Origin: Salinisphaera sp. LB1
Lineage (GTDB): Bacteria > Pseudomonadota > Gammaproteobacteria > Nevskiales > Salinisphaeraceae
DNA: 64,000 bases
Assembly (NCBI RefSeq): GCF_003177035.1
Contig: NZ_CP029488.1
Location: forward strand, 186,001 to 250,000
Direction of reading: 5' to 3'
Numbering within the stretch: position 1 is the first letter of the stretch; every line of letters begins with the position of its first letter. The position numbers and the translations under genes were made by a program. The notes under the pieces were generated by a model. The model was not told where the DNA came from and did no database searches. It saw only the letters and a list, made by a program, of their open reading frames with translations. Positions 1-11,192 of the stretch are shown piece by piece.

Positions 1-1
1 C

Positions 2-313
2 GCCTACGCCATCTCCGGCTTCTGTGCCGCGCTCGCCGGCATCATGCTTACCGGCTATTCATCGCAAACCTATCTCGGCATGGGCAGCGGCTATCTGCTG
101 GTGCCGGTGGCCGCGGTGATCATCGGCGGCACCAACATCATGGGCGGTTCCGGCGGCTATCTGGGCTCGATCTCCGGCGCGATGATCGTGGTGCTGCTGC
201 AATCGGTGCTGTCGACCGTGCAGATCCAGGAAGCCGGCAAGAACATCATCTTCGGCTCGATCATCATCATCCTGCTGCTGCTCTATGGCCGCGAGAAACT
301 CAGCACCCACTGA
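2..313 (+). CDS. Sugar ABC transporter permease, C-terminal part (cut by window edge)
   Basis: An open frame enters from before base 1 and stops at 313, so only about the last 103 residues are seen. They are very hydrophobic and contain the glycine-rich stretch GGTNIMGGSGGYLGS, typical of the last part of RbsC/XylH-type permeases (BPD_transp_2 family). These inner-membrane subunits form the channel of a monosaccharide importer together with a binding protein and an ATPase, which would lie upstream of the window. The SMP-30 lactonase gene begins 21 bp after the stop, which suggests a sugar uptake and catabolism operon. The sugar cannot be told from this fragment. Confidence 0.85.
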   Translation, partial: AYAISGFCAALAGIMLTGYSSQTYLGMGSGYLLVPVAAVIIGGTNIMGGSGGYLGSISGAMIVVLLQSVLSTVQIQEAGKNIIFGSIIIILLLLYGREKLSTH

Positions 314-334
314 CCCAACCGAGGACATCGAGCG

Positions 335-1243
335 ATGGGCGATACAGTCGAATATCTCGATCCGCGTTTCTACGATCTGACCCAGCCCAATGCACGGCTC
401 GAGCGGCTGCATACCGGCGCGCTCTGGTGCGAGGGCCCGGTCTATATCGCCGACGCGGATATCGTTCTCTGGAGCGATATTCCCAACGACCGGATCCTGC
501 GCTGGACACCGGCCGGCGATGTCGGCGTGTTCCGCCAGCCGAGCCGGCATGCCAATGGCCATACCCGCGACCGTCAGGGTCGACTGATCAGCTGCGAGCA
601 CGGCGGCCGACAGGTCACCCGCACCGAGCCCGACGGGCGCACCACGGTTCTGGCCGACCGCTATGACGGCGGCCGCCTCAACTCACCCAACGATGTAGTC
701 GTGGCTGCGGACGACAGCATCTGGTTCACCGACCCGCCGTACGGCATCCTGAGCGACTACGAAGGCCACAAGGCCGAATCGGAACAAGCCGGCTGTTTCG
801 TCTTCCGGCTCGATCCGAAATCGGGCGAACTGACGGTCGTCGCCGACGATTTCGTACGCCCGAACGGGCTGGCTTTTTCACCGGACGAACGCACGCTCTA
901 TATTTCGGATACATCCCGCTCGCATGACCCGAACGGTCATCATCACATTCGCGCCTTCGACGTGATCGATGGCCGGCGACTGGAGAATTCGCGCGTGTTC
1001 GCGGTGATCGAGCCGGGTGTGTCCGACGGCTTTCGCGTGGATACCGACGGCAACATCTGGACCAGCGCGGGCGACGGCGTGCAGTGCTTTGCGCCGGATG
1101 GCACGCTGCTCGGCAAGATCCACGTTCCCGAGACCGTGTCCAACCTGACATTCGGCGGCCCGCGCCGCAATCGATTGTTCATCACCGCCAGTCGTTCGCT
1201 GTACGCGATCTACGTGGCCCAGAACGGCGCGCAGTGGCCGTGA
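335..1243 (+). CDS. SMP-30/gluconolactonase family protein
   Basis: 302 residues, a usual length for the SMP-30/gluconolactonase/luciferin-regenerating family, a six-bladed beta-propeller with one divalent metal. Visible family blocks are CEGPVY near residue 32 (metal-binding Glu), NSPNDVVV around 115, DPPYGI around 133, RPNGLAFSPDE around 180 and SDGFRVD near 230, which supply the Glu, Asn and Asp ligands. Members hydrolyse sugar lactones in oxidative sugar pathways. No signal peptide is seen, so it is probably cytoplasmic. The ATG is preceded by GAGGA about 9 bases upstream. Its position right behind a sugar permease gene supports a sugar-acid pathway role. The exact lactone is unknown. Confidence 0.85.
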   Translation: MGDTVEYLDPRFYDLTQPNARLERLHTGALWCEGPVYIADADIVLWSDIPNDRILRWTPAGDVGVFRQPSRHANGHTRDRQGRLISCEHGGRQVTRTEPDGRTTVLADRYDGGRLNSPNDVVVAADDSIWFTDPPYGILSDYEGHKAESEQAGCFVFRLDPKSGELTVVADDFVRPNGLAFSPDERTLYISDTSRSHDPNGHHHIRAFDVIDGRRLENSRVFAVIEPGVSDGFRVDTDGNIWTSAGDGVQCFAPDGTLLGKIHVPETVSNLTFGGPRRNRLFITASRSLYAIYVAQNGAQWP

Positions 1244-1255
1244 AACAGCCGTCGG

Positions 1256-1669
1256 CTAGCCGGCCGAGGTGAGCGTGACAACGACCTGACGCGAATGCCG
1301 CGAACTGCGGTGTTCGTAGAGATAGATGCCCTGCCAGGTGCCGAGGTTCAGCCGACCGCCGGTGATCGGCACGGTGACGTCCATGCCGGTGAGGATCGAG
1401 CGGATATGGCCGGGCATGTCGTCCGGGCCTTCCATGGTGTGCACGTACATCGGATCGCCGTCCGGCACGGCGCGACGCATCCAGGTCTCGACGTCTTCGC
1501 GCACGGTGGAATCGGCATTCTCGCAGATCATCAGGCTGGCCGAGGTGTGCTTGATGAACACATGCGCCAGCCCGGTCTCGATGCCCGCCTCGCTCACCAC
1601 GGCGTCCACGTCGCGCGTGATGTCCCGCGTCGAACGGCCGGGCGTGTCGTAGGTCAGTGTCTGTTGCAT
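1256..1669 (-). CDS. yjbQ: YjbQ/UPF0047 family protein
   Basis: 137 residues matching the small trimeric YjbQ (UPF0047) family along its full length. The conserved core is visible: HVFIKHTSASLMICENAD near residues 37-54, HTMEGPDDMPGHIRS around 77-91, and the C-terminal GTWQGIYLYEHR. Some members show weak thiamine-phosphate synthase activity, but the physiological role is not settled. It is convergent with the SMP-30 gene, with a 12-bp gap, and lies about 250 bp downstream of gatB in the same direction; the gap holds an inverted repeat, so co-transcription with gatCAB is doubtful. Confidence 0.9.
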   Translation of the reverse strand: MQQTLTYDTPGRSTRDITRDVDAVVSEAGIETGLAHVFIKHTSASLMICENADSTVREDVETWMRRAVPDGDPMYVHTMEGPDDMPGHIRSILTGMDVTVPITGGRLNLGTWQGIYLYEHRSSRHSRQVVVTLTSAG

Positions 1670-1792
1670 GGTTTCAAGGCACTCCAGAGTACTGCGCTAG
1701 AGGCTAACGCGCCCGGCAAATCCTGTCTGCCGGATCGACGCTATGATCCCCGCGCAGAAAATGTCGCTAAGACTGCAATTTCTGTAAGACAA

Positions 1793-1912
1793 GTCCGCAA
1801 ATGAACGCCGAAAACGCAAATGAAATCATAATTTTTAGATATGAACTTCGTTGACCCAACCGCTTCGTTCAATACCCTGTTTTATTTGCGCTCATTCGCG
1901 TTCATTTACGGA
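1793..1912. repeat. About 120-bp intergenic element with imperfect terminal inverted repeats
   Basis: The left arm (1793-1825) begins GTCCGCAAATGAACGC and the right arm (1880-1912) ends GCGTTCATTTACGGAC; they pair over about 33 bases with a few mismatches and one 1-base gap. The interior is AT-richer than the neighbouring genes. No open frame is convincing. The arm motif resembles the short palindrome at 28587-28624, so both may belong to one dispersed family. It fills most of the space between yjbQ and gatB. Confidence 0.55.
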
Positions 1913-1923
1913 CGACAATACAA

Positions 1924-3381
1924 CTAGGCCATCGCGTTGAGCTTCTCGACCATCATCTGGTTGACTTCCTTGGGATTGGCCTTGCCCTTGGAGGCTTTCA
2001 TCACCTGGCCGACCAGAAAGCCCACGACCTTGGTCTTGCCGTCGAGATACTGCTGGACCTGATCCGGGTTGTTGGCGATTGCTTCATCGACGAACGACTC
2101 GATGGCGCCGGTGTCGGTGATCTGCTTCAGCCCCTTGGCTTCGATGATTGCGTCGGCGGATTCGCCCTCGCCTGCCACCAGGGCGTCGAACACCTGCTTG
2201 GCGATCTTGCCGGAGATGGTGTTGTCGTCGACGCGCGCGATCAGCCCGCCGAGTTGGGCCGCGCTCACGGGCGCCTCGCCGATCGACAGGCCGTCGCGGT
2301 TCAGCACACCCGCCAGTTCGGTGCTGATCCAGTTGGACGCGGGCTTACCGAGCTTGGCTTTGTCCGAACCGGCGGCGGCAACGGTCGCCTCGAAATAATC
2401 GGCCCAGACGCGCGAGGCGGTGAGCGCGGCCGCATCGGCCGTGGACAGCCTGTATTCCGCTTCGAAGCGTTCAGCCTTGGCGCCCGGCAACTCGGGCATA
2501 TCGGCACGCACCGTTTCGATGAACGCCGCGTCGATGGCCACCGGCAGCAGGTCCGGATCGGGGAAGTAGCGATAGTCGTGGGCTTCTTCCTTCGAGCGCA
2601 TCGAGCGCGTTTCGCCGGAATCCGGGTCGAACAGGCGGGTTTCCTGCACGATGGAGCCGCCGCCCTCGATCACGTCGATCTGGCGCTCGATCTCGAACTC
2701 GATCGCTTTTTCCAGGAACCGGAAGGAGTTGACGTTCTTGGTTTCGGTGCGCGTACCGAATTCGGTCGAGCCGGCCGGGCGCACGGACACGTTCGCATCC
2801 ACGCGGAACGAGCCTTCGGCCATATTGCCGTCGCAGATGCCGAGATAGGTCACCAGCGAATGCAGCTTGCGGGCATAGGCCGCGGCCTCGGCGGCGGTCG
2901 CCATTTCCGGCTCCGACACACACTCGACCAGCGGCGTGCCCGCGCGATTCAGATCGATGCCGGTAGCGCGATCGAACGCATCGTGCAGCGACTTGCCGGC
3001 ATCCTCTTCCAGATGCGCCCGGGTGATGCCAATGCGCTTGGTCGCGCCCTCACCCACCGTAATATCCAGATGCCCGCCCGCCACGATCGGCAGTTCGAAC
3101 TGGCTGATCTGGTAGCCCTTGGGCAGATCGGGATAGAAATAATGCTTGCGCGCGAACACCGACCTGGGCGCGATATCGGCATCGATGGCCAGGCCGAACA
3201 GGGTCGCCATGCGGATGACCTGTTCGTTGATCACCGGCAGCACGCCGGGCATGGCCACGTCGACCGCGTTGGCCTGGGTGTTCGGCTCGGCCCCGTAGGC
3301 CGTGGGCGCGGTTGAGAAAATCTTGCTTTCGGTCGCGAGCTGGATATGCACTTCCAGCCCGATCACGGCTTCCCAGTTCAT
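1924..3381 (-). CDS. gatB: Asp-tRNA(Asn)/Glu-tRNA(Gln) amidotransferase subunit B
   Basis: 485 residues, full length for GatB. The N-terminus [13 protein letters not shown] and the block [16 protein letters not shown] are hallmarks of the GatB kinase-like catalytic domain that phosphorylates the Glu or Asp of misacylated tRNA; a C-terminal YqeY-like tail (about residues 330-485) binds tRNA. Together with GatA and GatC it converts Glu-tRNA(Gln) to Gln-tRNA(Gln) and/or Asp-tRNA(Asn) to Asn-tRNA(Asn) in the cytoplasm. It is third in gatC-gatA-gatB, 12 bp after gatA. Its presence implies that the organism charges at least one of Gln or Asn indirectly. Confidence 0.97.
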   Translation of the reverse strand: MNWEAVIGLEVHIQLATESKIFSTAPTAYGAEPNTQANAVDVAMPGVLPVINEQVIRMATLFGLAIDADIAPRSVFARKHYFYPDLPKGYQISQFELPIVAGGHLDITVGEGATKRIGITRAHLEEDAGKSLHDAFDRATGIDLNRAGTPLVECVSEPEMATAAEAAAYARKLHSLVTYLGICDGNMAEGSFRVDANVSVRPAGSTEFGTRTETKNVNSFRFLEKAIEFEIERQIDVIEGGGSIVQETRLFDPDSGETRSMRSKEEAHDYRYFPDPDLLPVAIDAAFIETVRADMPELPGAKAERFEAEYRLSTADAAALTASRVWADYFEATVAAAGSDKAKLGKPASNWISTELAGVLNRDGLSIGEAPVSAAQLGGLIARVDDNTISGKIAKQVFDALVAGEGESADAIIEAKGLKQITDTGAIESFVDEAIANNPDQVQQYLDGKTKVVGFLVGQVMKASKGKANPKEVNQMMVEKLNAMA

Positions 3382-3393
3382 GGCTTGCCTTCC

Positions 3394-4839
3394 TTACTCG
3401 AAACCCGGCGGGCGGCGGGTGTGCCAGTCCGTGGCCTGCTGGTAGCTATGCGCGGCATTCAGCAACCGGCCCTCCTCGAACCAAGGCGCGATCAGCTGCA
3501 GCCCGACCGGCAGCCCGTTGACGAAGCCAGCCGGCACCGACATGCCGGGCACCCCGGCCAGACTGGCGGGCAGCGTGTAGACATCGTTCAGATACATCGC
3601 GACCGGATCGTCGGCCTTTTCGCCGATCGGGAAAGCCGGCGCCTGGGTCACCGGCGCGGCGATCAGATCCACCTTGGCGAAGGCATCGTGGAAGTCGCCC
3701 GCAATCAGCCGACGCGTCTTCTGTGCCTTCAGGTAATACGCATCGTAATAACCGGCCGACAGCACGTAGGCCCCCATCATGATGCGGCGCTGAACCTCGG
3801 GTCCGAAGCCCTCGGCTCTGGAGCGGGTATACAGATCGTCCAGATCGACCGGATCGGCACAGCGATAGCCATAGCGCACGCCGTCGAAGCGCGCCAGATT
3901 GGACGACGCCTCGGCCGGCGCGATCACGTAGTAGGTCGACACCGCGAGATCGGTATGCGGCATGTCGATTTCGACGACGTGGGCGCCGAGTGCCTCCAGT
4001 TCGCCGATCGCGGCCTCGATCACCGCACGGCTGCCGGCTTCCAGACCCTCGGCGAAATATTCACGCGGCAGGCCGATGGTCAGGCCGGCGATATCGCCGG
4101 TGAGCTGGCCGGCGTAATCCGGCACATCGCGCTCGACGCTGGTGGAATCGCGCGCGTCGAAGCCAGACATGGCGCCCAGCACATGCGCGCAATCCGCCGC
4201 CGAGCGGGCGAAACAGCCGCCCTGGTCGAGGCTGGAGGCGAACGCGATCATGCCGTAACGCGAAACCCGGCCGTAGGTCGGCTTGATGCCGGTCACGCCG
4301 CAGAACGCCGCCGGCTGGCGGATCGAGCCGCCGGTGTCGGTGCCGGTGGCCGCCGGCGCCAGCCCCGCGGCCACCGCGGCGGCCGAGCCGCCCGACGACC
4401 CGCCGGGCACGTAGTCGAGGTGCCACGGATTTTTCACCGCGCCGTAGAAACTGTTCTCGTTGGACGACCCCATGGCGAATTCGTCCATGTTCGCCTTGGC
4501 CAGCGTCACCGTGCCGGCGGCCTGCAACTTCTCGACCACGGTCGCGTCGTAAGGTGCGATGAAGTTGTCGAGCATGCGTGAGGCGCAGCTCGTCTTCACG
4601 CCGCGGGTACAGAAGATGTCCTTGTGGATAATCGGCAGGCCGGCCAGCGCGCCGGCGGCACGCGCATCAAGCGCCGTCGCGCATTCGCGGGCGGCGTCGT
4701 CGGTGCGCGTAATCAGCGCATTGAGCGTCTCGGCATGGGCATCGATCCGATCGAGATAGGCCTCGGCCATCTCCGCCGCGCTCAGCTCGCCGGCCGTGCG
4801 CGCCGCAATCAGTTCGGCGATGGAGCGTTCGTGGATCAT
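3394..4839 (-). CDS. gatA: Asp-tRNA(Asn)/Glu-tRNA(Gln) amidotransferase subunit A
   Basis: 481 residues, normal for GatA. This is the glutaminase subunit, which releases ammonia that is channelled to GatB. The amidase-signature Ser-cisSer-Lys triad is visible: Lys73 in PIIHKDIF, Ser148 in VPGGSSGGS and Ser172 in [10 protein letters not shown]. The spacing matches known GatA enzymes. The start ATG overlaps the gatC stop by 4 bases (ATGA), so translation is probably coupled and the three subunits are made in step. Confidence 0.97.
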   Translation of the reverse strand: MIHERSIAELIAARTAGELSAAEMAEAYLDRIDAHAETLNALITRTDDAARECATALDARAAGALAGLPIIHKDIFCTRGVKTSCASRMLDNFIAPYDATVVEKLQAAGTVTLAKANMDEFAMGSSNENSFYGAVKNPWHLDYVPGGSSGGSAAAVAAGLAPAATGTDTGGSIRQPAAFCGVTGIKPTYGRVSRYGMIAFASSLDQGGCFARSAADCAHVLGAMSGFDARDSTSVERDVPDYAGQLTGDIAGLTIGLPREYFAEGLEAGSRAVIEAAIGELEALGAHVVEIDMPHTDLAVSTYYVIAPAEASSNLARFDGVRYGYRCADPVDLDDLYTRSRAEGFGPEVQRRIMMGAYVLSAGYYDAYYLKAQKTRRLIAGDFHDAFAKVDLIAAPVTQAPAFPIGEKADDPVAMYLNDVYTLPASLAGVPGMSVPAGFVNGLPVGLQLIAPWFEEGRLLNAAHSYQQATDWHTRRPPGFE

Positions 4840-5123
4840 TCGATCACCTTCGGCACGCGATACAGCCCTTCGGCGGTATCGGGCGCGATGGCCTGAAACG
4901 CGTCGCGATCGACCGTGGCCTGCGCCACGTCCGGGCGCAGGCGCGCGGTCAGATCGAGCGGGTGGGACATCGGCTCGACATTGTCGGTATCGGCGGCTTC
5001 CAGATGATCGACCACATCCAGTATGCTGGACAGTTGGGTCGCGTACTCGGCGATGGCGCCCTCATCCAGCCCCAGTCGGGCCAGGCGGGCAACCTTGCGC
5101 ACGTCATCGGCGGTCAGGCTCAC
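4836..5123 (-). CDS. gatC: Asp-tRNA(Asn)/Glu-tRNA(Gln) amidotransferase subunit C
   Basis: 95 residues. The sequence shows the standard GatC pattern: [15 protein letters not shown] near the start, a central [16 protein letters not shown], then an LR-D stretch and a C-terminal end of the YRVPKVIE type. GatC is a small belt protein that wraps GatA and stabilises the GatAB interface. It is the first gene of the operon, divergent from mreB across about 290 bp, and overlaps gatA by 4 bp. Confidence 0.96.
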   Translation of the reverse strand: MSLTADDVRKVARLARLGLDEGAIAEYATQLSSILDVVDHLEAADTDNVEPMSHPLDLTARLRPDVAQATVDRDAFQAIAPDTAEGLYRVPKVIE

Positions 5124-6454
<1,331 letters not shown>

Positions 6455-6660
6455 TCGACGTTGCATGGCCTGCCCTGCGGGCCTAACTTGGTGCGATGCC
6501 GGATCGTCGGCTGTCGCCATATTCGCTCCCCCGGGACGAGCCGTCTTGACTCGATGAGCCAACTGTTACGCGTTGTTGCCCTGATTGAACGCCCCGCCCG
6601 CGCACGAGCGCGCCGGGCCGCGGGCGATCAACGCCGGCCGATGGCCGGGGAGTCGCGCTA

Positions 6661-7593
6661 GTGCTCGGGCTGTCCGACGACGACAAACCACGTTTTCTGG
6701 GCCGCCGGATCGCGCCCGGATTGAAGCTCGTGGCGATCACGGTCATTTCCATCGTGCTGATGATGGTCGACAACGCGCACGACAGTCTGTCGTCGGTGCG
6801 CGGCGTGCTCGCGGTCGCGCTCGAGCCGGTCCAGATGGCGGCCGAAATACCGGGCGACGCCTCGGAGTATTTCAAGAACTACTTCGATCGCGGCGACCTG
6901 ATCCAGAAGAACAAGCAGCTGTCGCAGAAGGTGCTGCTACTTCAGGGCCGACTGCAGCAATTGGCGGCGCTGCAGGCGGAGAACGAACGCATTCGCGCCC
7001 TGCTGGCCTCGGCCAGTTCGATCGATCGGAACGTGCTGATCGCGCGGATACTGTCGGTCAGCCCCGATCCGTATCGCCAGTACGTCAAACTCAACAAGGG
7101 CAGTTCGGACGGCGTGTTCGTCGGCCAGGCCCTAGTCGACGCTCATGGCATCATGGGGCAGGTCACCAATGTTACGCCGCTGGATTCGCGCGCGATCCTG
7201 ATCAGCGATCCGAACAATGGAATCCCGGTCCAGATCAACCGCACGGGACTGCAGACCATCGCCCAGGGGACCGGCAGCTCGGAAACGTTGACGCTGCCGT
7301 TTCTGCCCAACAACGCCGACGTCAAGGTCGGCGACCTGCTGGTGTCCTCCGGGCTTGGCGGACGTTATCCGGCGAACTACCCGGTGGCCAAGGTTACGCG
7401 TGTGGTGCATCGCCCGGGCCAGGAATTCCTCTCCGTGACGGCCCGGCCAACGGCCCATCTCGATCGCGGACGCGAGGCCCTGCTGGTCTGGAACACGACC
7501 GACTCGGAGCCGCCGACGCCGGACAATACCGGCAAATCGGGCCAACCCGCCGGGGATAACGGCGATGGCGCCAGCGCCTCGTCCGGGCAATGA
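6661..7593 (+). CDS. mreC: Rod shape-determining protein MreC
   Basis: 310 residues from a GTG at 6661 with GGGGAG eight bases upstream. It has the MreC layout: short cytoplasmic tail, one membrane segment (about residues 20-38, LKLVAITVISIVLMMV), a periplasmic coiled coil (about 80-115, KQLSQKVLLLQGRLQQLAAL) and the beta-domain with SPDPYRQYVKLNKG and GIPVQ. The tail after about 275 is polar and low-complexity. MreC links MreB inside the cell to PBP2 and RodA in the periplasm. It lies 206 bp after mreB and its stop overlaps the mreD start by 4 bp. Confidence 0.95.
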   Translation: MLGLSDDDKPRFLGRRIAPGLKLVAITVISIVLMMVDNAHDSLSSVRGVLAVALEPVQMAAEIPGDASEYFKNYFDRGDLIQKNKQLSQKVLLLQGRLQQLAALQAENERIRALLASASSIDRNVLIARILSVSPDPYRQYVKLNKGSSDGVFVGQALVDAHGIMGQVTNVTPLDSRAILISDPNNGIPVQINRTGLQTIAQGTGSSETLTLPFLPNNADVKVGDLLVSSGLGGRYPANYPVAKVTRVVHRPGQEFLSVTARPTAHLDRGREALLVWNTTDSEPPTPDNTGKSGQPAGDNGDGASASSGQ

Positions 7594-8075
7594 TCATCAA
7601 TCAACGCGTCAGCGGCCTGCTGATCGTGGTCAGCCTGGCCGTCGCTCTGGTGATCACGCTGTTGCCGATGCCGACAGCCGTTGCCGCCGCTCGACCCGCG
7701 TTCTATACCATGACGGTGCTGTTCTGGACCGCGAACCAGCCCCGTTGCTTCGGGCCGATCGCGGCCTGGTTCGCGGGACTGGCGATCGACGTGCTCTACG
7801 GCACGCCGTTTTCCGAGCACGGTCTGGCCATGGCGGTCGCAGCGTATGTTGTGGTCAAGGCGCGCGAGTTGTTATGGAGCTTTCCGCTGATCCAGCAGGG
7901 CCTGCTGATGCTGCCGGTATTCGCCATCTACGAGTTCGTTCTGTTCTGGATTGACGGGGTGGCCGGGCTGGACGTAAACCAGTGGTGGCGCTGGCTTCCG
8001 GTATTGTCCTCGGCGGCGCTGTGGCCGATATGGGCGTTTGTTCTGGAACGGATCGCCGAATTAGAGGTCGGATAG
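7590..8075 (+). CDS. mreD: Rod shape-determining protein MreD
   Basis: 161 residues, almost all hydrophobic, with about five predicted membrane helices, as in gammaproteobacterial MreD. Family cues are the FWTANQP stretch near residue 46, GLAIDVLYGTPFSEHGL near 68 and the C-terminal LWPIWAFVLERI. MreD is an inner-membrane partner of MreC in the elongation complex. The start overlaps the mreC stop (ATGA), so the two are translationally coupled. It ends 91 bp before the PBP2 gene. Confidence 0.93.
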   Translation: MIINQRVSGLLIVVSLAVALVITLLPMPTAVAAARPAFYTMTVLFWTANQPRCFGPIAAWFAGLAIDVLYGTPFSEHGLAMAVAAYVVVKARELLWSFPLIQQGLLMLPVFAIYEFVLFWIDGVAGLDVNQWWRWLPVLSSAALWPIWAFVLERIAELEVG

Positions 8076-8166
8076 TCCACAAGGGGTGACCACCGGGCCG
8101 ACGCTGCGTGTCTTCGAACGCGTCGCGGCGGCCCCATGCCTAACATCAGGATGATTACGAGCGGAT

Positions 8167-10077
8167 ATGGCCGCGGACGACGCAATCAAAAACCACGCGG
8201 CCGAGCGACGCCTGTTTCTCATTCGCACGGTGGCGGCCAGCCTGCTGCTGCTGACCTTGATCGGCATGCTGATCGCGCGTGTCGTGTACCTGCAGGTGTA
8301 TAAACACGGCTACTACGAAACACGCTCGCAGGACAACCGCATGCGCGTGGAAGTGGTGCCGCCGGTGCGCGGGCTGATCTACGACCGTCATGGCAACCTG
8401 CTGGCCAACAACGAACCGGCGTACCGGCTGGAAATCGTGCCCGAGCAGGTCAGCGACAGCGTGAAATCGACCATCGCACGCCTGTCGAAGATCGTCGACA
8501 TCAGCAAGGCCGACAAGCAGCGCTTTTATTCGCGCGAGAAGCAGACACCGTCGTTTCGTGGCACGCCGATACGGCTGAGCCTGAATCAGGCCGAGGTCGC
8601 CCGCTTCGAAGTCAACCGCGATCGTTTCCCGGGCGTGGATATTCGCGCCGGGCTGACCCGCAACTACCCGCTCGGCAAGTACGCCTCGCACCTGGTCGGC
8701 TATGTCGGCGGTATCACCGCCTCCGATCTCGACGGCTTGAACAAAAAGCGCTACCGCGGCTCATCGCATATCGGCAAGGCCGGCGTGGAGCTGTCGTACG
8801 AGTCGCGGCTGCACGGCTATCCGGGCTCGCGCGTGGTCGAGACCAACGCCGCCGGGCGCGCCCTGCGCCAACTGGACATGCACCCGGCGACCGCGGGCGA
8901 CAGCCTCGTGCTCACGGTTGATTCGGCGCTGCAGAAAGTCGCCTACAACGCCCTGGGCGACCAGGACGGCGCGGTGGTCGCGCTCAACCCGAACACCGGC
9001 GGCGTACTCGCCATGGTCAGCAAGCCGGGATACAACCCCGACCTGTTCGTCAACGGCATCAGCCACGCCAACTACACGCGGCTGCTCAACAATCCGCACA
9101 AGCCGCTGTACAACCGCGCATTGCAGGGCCAGTACCCGCCGGGCTCGACGATCAAGCCGTTCATGGCCATCGGCGCGCTGGAAACCGGGGTGATCGATCC
9201 GGACAAGAAAGTGTGGTGTCCCGGCTACATTACCCTGCCCGGCTCGAACCATCGGTATCGCGACTGGAAACGCTCCGGCCAGGGCTGGATCAATCTGACC
9301 CAGGCGATCGAGCGCAGTTCCGACGTCTATTTCTACAAGCTGGGCATGAAACTCGGCATCGACAATATCCATCGCTATGGTTCGATGTTCGGTTTCGGGC
9401 AGAAGACCGGTATCGACCTGCCGCGGGAGAATGCCGGCATCATGCCCTCGCGCGCATGGAAGCACGGCAACCGGCATCTGCCGTGGTACCCCGGCGAGAC
9501 GCTGATCACGGTGATCGGCCAGGGCTTCATGACCGCCACACCGCTGCAGCTGGCCCAGGCAGTGAGCGAGATCGCCAAACGCGGTCATGCCTACAAGCCG
9601 CATGTGCTCAAGGCCTGGAAAGATCCGCAGACCCATACCACCACCGACTACAAGCCGAAGGCGCTGCCGCCGATCGAACTCAAGGACAAGCGCCACTGGA
9701 ACATCGTCATCAACGCCATGAAGGGCGTGATCGACAATCCGCACGGCACCGCCCATTACTACGTCGGCCAGCATCTGAAGTATCCGATCGCGGGCAAGTC
9801 GGGCAGCGCCCAGGTGGCCGGCCTGCCGCAGAACGAAGTCGCCCCCGATCTCGACAGCATTCCGCATCGCCTGCGCGAACACGCGTTGTTCATCGCCTTT
9901 GCGCCGATCCAGCATCCCAAGATTGCGATCGCGGTACTGGTCGAACACGGCGGCGGCGGCTCCAGCGTGGCCGGCCCGATCGCCCGGCGCGTGATCGACA
10001 GTTACCTGGACAGCCTGCCGAACAGCAAGACACTGCAAGCCGACCAGTCGGGCAACAAAACGGGCGGCAACTCATGA
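8167..10077 (+). CDS. mrdA: Penicillin-binding protein 2 (elongasome transpeptidase)
   Basis: 636 residues. A single N-terminal membrane anchor (about 19-40) is followed by the PBP dimerisation domain, with the RGLIYDRHGNLLANN block near residue 73, and the transpeptidase domain. Active-site motifs: Ser327 in GSTIK (SxxK), Ser384-Ser-Asp (SxN position) and Lys544-Ser-Gly (KTG position, here KSG as in several PBP2). It cross-links peptidoglycan during rod elongation, working with RodA, the next gene, whose start overlaps its stop (ATGA at 10074). A beta-lactam such as mecillinam would be expected to target it. Confidence 0.96.
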   Translation: MAADDAIKNHAAERRLFLIRTVAASLLLLTLIGMLIARVVYLQVYKHGYYETRSQDNRMRVEVVPPVRGLIYDRHGNLLANNEPAYRLEIVPEQVSDSVKSTIARLSKIVDISKADKQRFYSREKQTPSFRGTPIRLSLNQAEVARFEVNRDRFPGVDIRAGLTRNYPLGKYASHLVGYVGGITASDLDGLNKKRYRGSSHIGKAGVELSYESRLHGYPGSRVVETNAAGRALRQLDMHPATAGDSLVLTVDSALQKVAYNALGDQDGAVVALNPNTGGVLAMVSKPGYNPDLFVNGISHANYTRLLNNPHKPLYNRALQGQYPPGSTIKPFMAIGALETGVIDPDKKVWCPGYITLPGSNHRYRDWKRSGQGWINLTQAIERSSDVYFYKLGMKLGIDNIHRYGSMFGFGQKTGIDLPRENAGIMPSRAWKHGNRHLPWYPGETLITVIGQGFMTATPLQLAQAVSEIAKRGHAYKPHVLKAWKDPQTHTTTDYKPKALPPIELKDKRHWNIVINAMKGVIDNPHGTAHYYVGQHLKYPIAGKSGSAQVAGLPQNEVAPDLDSIPHRLREHALFIAFAPIQHPKIAIAVLVEHGGGGSSVAGPIARRVIDSYLDSLPNSKTLQADQSGNKTGGNS

Positions 10078-11192
10078 GCACGACCACCCGTGAACGTCCG
10101 GCGACACTATCGGAATGGCTGGCCCACTGGCATATCGATGTGCAGCTGTTCGCCGCACTGCTCTGCTGCGCCCTGCTCGGGCTGTTCGTGCTGTACAGCG
10201 CCTCGGGCCGCTCGGCCAACGTTGTGATCGATCAATCGGTACGCCTGGGCATCGGCCTGTCCGCCATGATCGCCCTGGCCCAGGTCCCACCGCACTGGTA
10301 CCGCGCCGCCGCCCCCTGGGTTTACGTACTCGGCGTGGTATTGCTGGTCGCGACCCTGGTGCTCGGCGATGCGGCCATGGGCGCCAGGCGCTGGCTCGAT
10401 CTCGGCGTGGTGCGTTTCCAGCCATCCGAGATCTCGAAGCTGGTGGTGCCGCTGACCATCGCCGCTTACTTCCACTACCGCAGTCTGCCGCCCCGGCTTA
10501 CCGATGTCGCTAAGGCCAGTCTCATCATCGCCATGCCGGTGGCGCTCGTGGTGCGACAACCGGATCTGGGCACCGCGCTGTTGATCGTGGCCGGCGGCGG
10601 CTTCGCGCTGTTCTTCGCCGGGCTGCGCTGGCGCGTCATCATCCTGTTGCTGATACTCGCCGCAGCCGCCGCCCCGCTGGTCTGGTTCAACCTCCACGAC
10701 TACCAGCAACAACGGGTGCTCACCTTCCTCAACCCGGCGCGCGATCCGCTCGGGGCGGGTTATCACATCACCCAATCCAAGATCGCCATCGGCTCGGGCG
10801 GCGTATTCGGCAAGGGCTGGCTCAACGGCAGCCAGGCGCATCTGAATTTTCTGCCGGAATCGGATACCGACTTTGTATTCGCCGTCTATGCCGAAGAGAC
10901 CGGCCTGTTCGGCGTGCTCGGCCTGATGGCGATCTATGGCTTCATCGTCGCCCGCGGGCTATTCATCGCAGTCAAGAGTCAGGATACGTTCCAGCGCCTG
11001 ACCGCGGCCAGCCTGTCGCTGACCTTCTTCTTCTATGCGTTCGTCAACATGGGCATGGTCGCCGGGCTGCTGCCCGTGGTCGGCGTTCCGCTGCCGTTGA
11101 TCTCCTTCGGCGGCACGTCGATGGTCATGCTGCTGGCCTCGTTCGGCATCGTGATGTCGATCCACACCCACCGGAAGTTGCTCGCAACATGA
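10074..11192 (+). CDS. rodA: Peptidoglycan glycosyltransferase RodA
   Basis: 372 residues from the ATG at 10074, which overlaps the PBP2 stop; the same frame is open much further upstream, but that part lies inside mrdA. The protein has about ten membrane helices and the SEDS-family signatures GARRWLDLGVVRFQPSE near residue 103, RQPDLGTALL near 160 and SGGVFGKGW near 240, with the C-terminal PLPLISFGGTSM. RodA polymerises lipid II into glycan strands as PBP2 cross-links them. Its stop overlaps the mltB start by 4 bp, continuing a coupled operon. Confidence 0.97.
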   Translation: MSTTTRERPATLSEWLAHWHIDVQLFAALLCCALLGLFVLYSASGRSANVVIDQSVRLGIGLSAMIALAQVPPHWYRAAAPWVYVLGVVLLVATLVLGDAAMGARRWLDLGVVRFQPSEISKLVVPLTIAAYFHYRSLPPRLTDVAKASLIIAMPVALVVRQPDLGTALLIVAGGGFALFFAGLRWRVIILLLILAAAAAPLVWFNLHDYQQQRVLTFLNPARDPLGAGYHITQSKIAIGSGGVFGKGWLNGSQAHLNFLPESDTDFVFAVYAEETGLFGVLGLMAIYGFIVARGLFIAVKSQDTFQRLTAASLSLTFFFYAFVNMGMVAGLLPVVGVPLPLISFGGTSMVMLLASFGIVMSIHTHRKLLAT

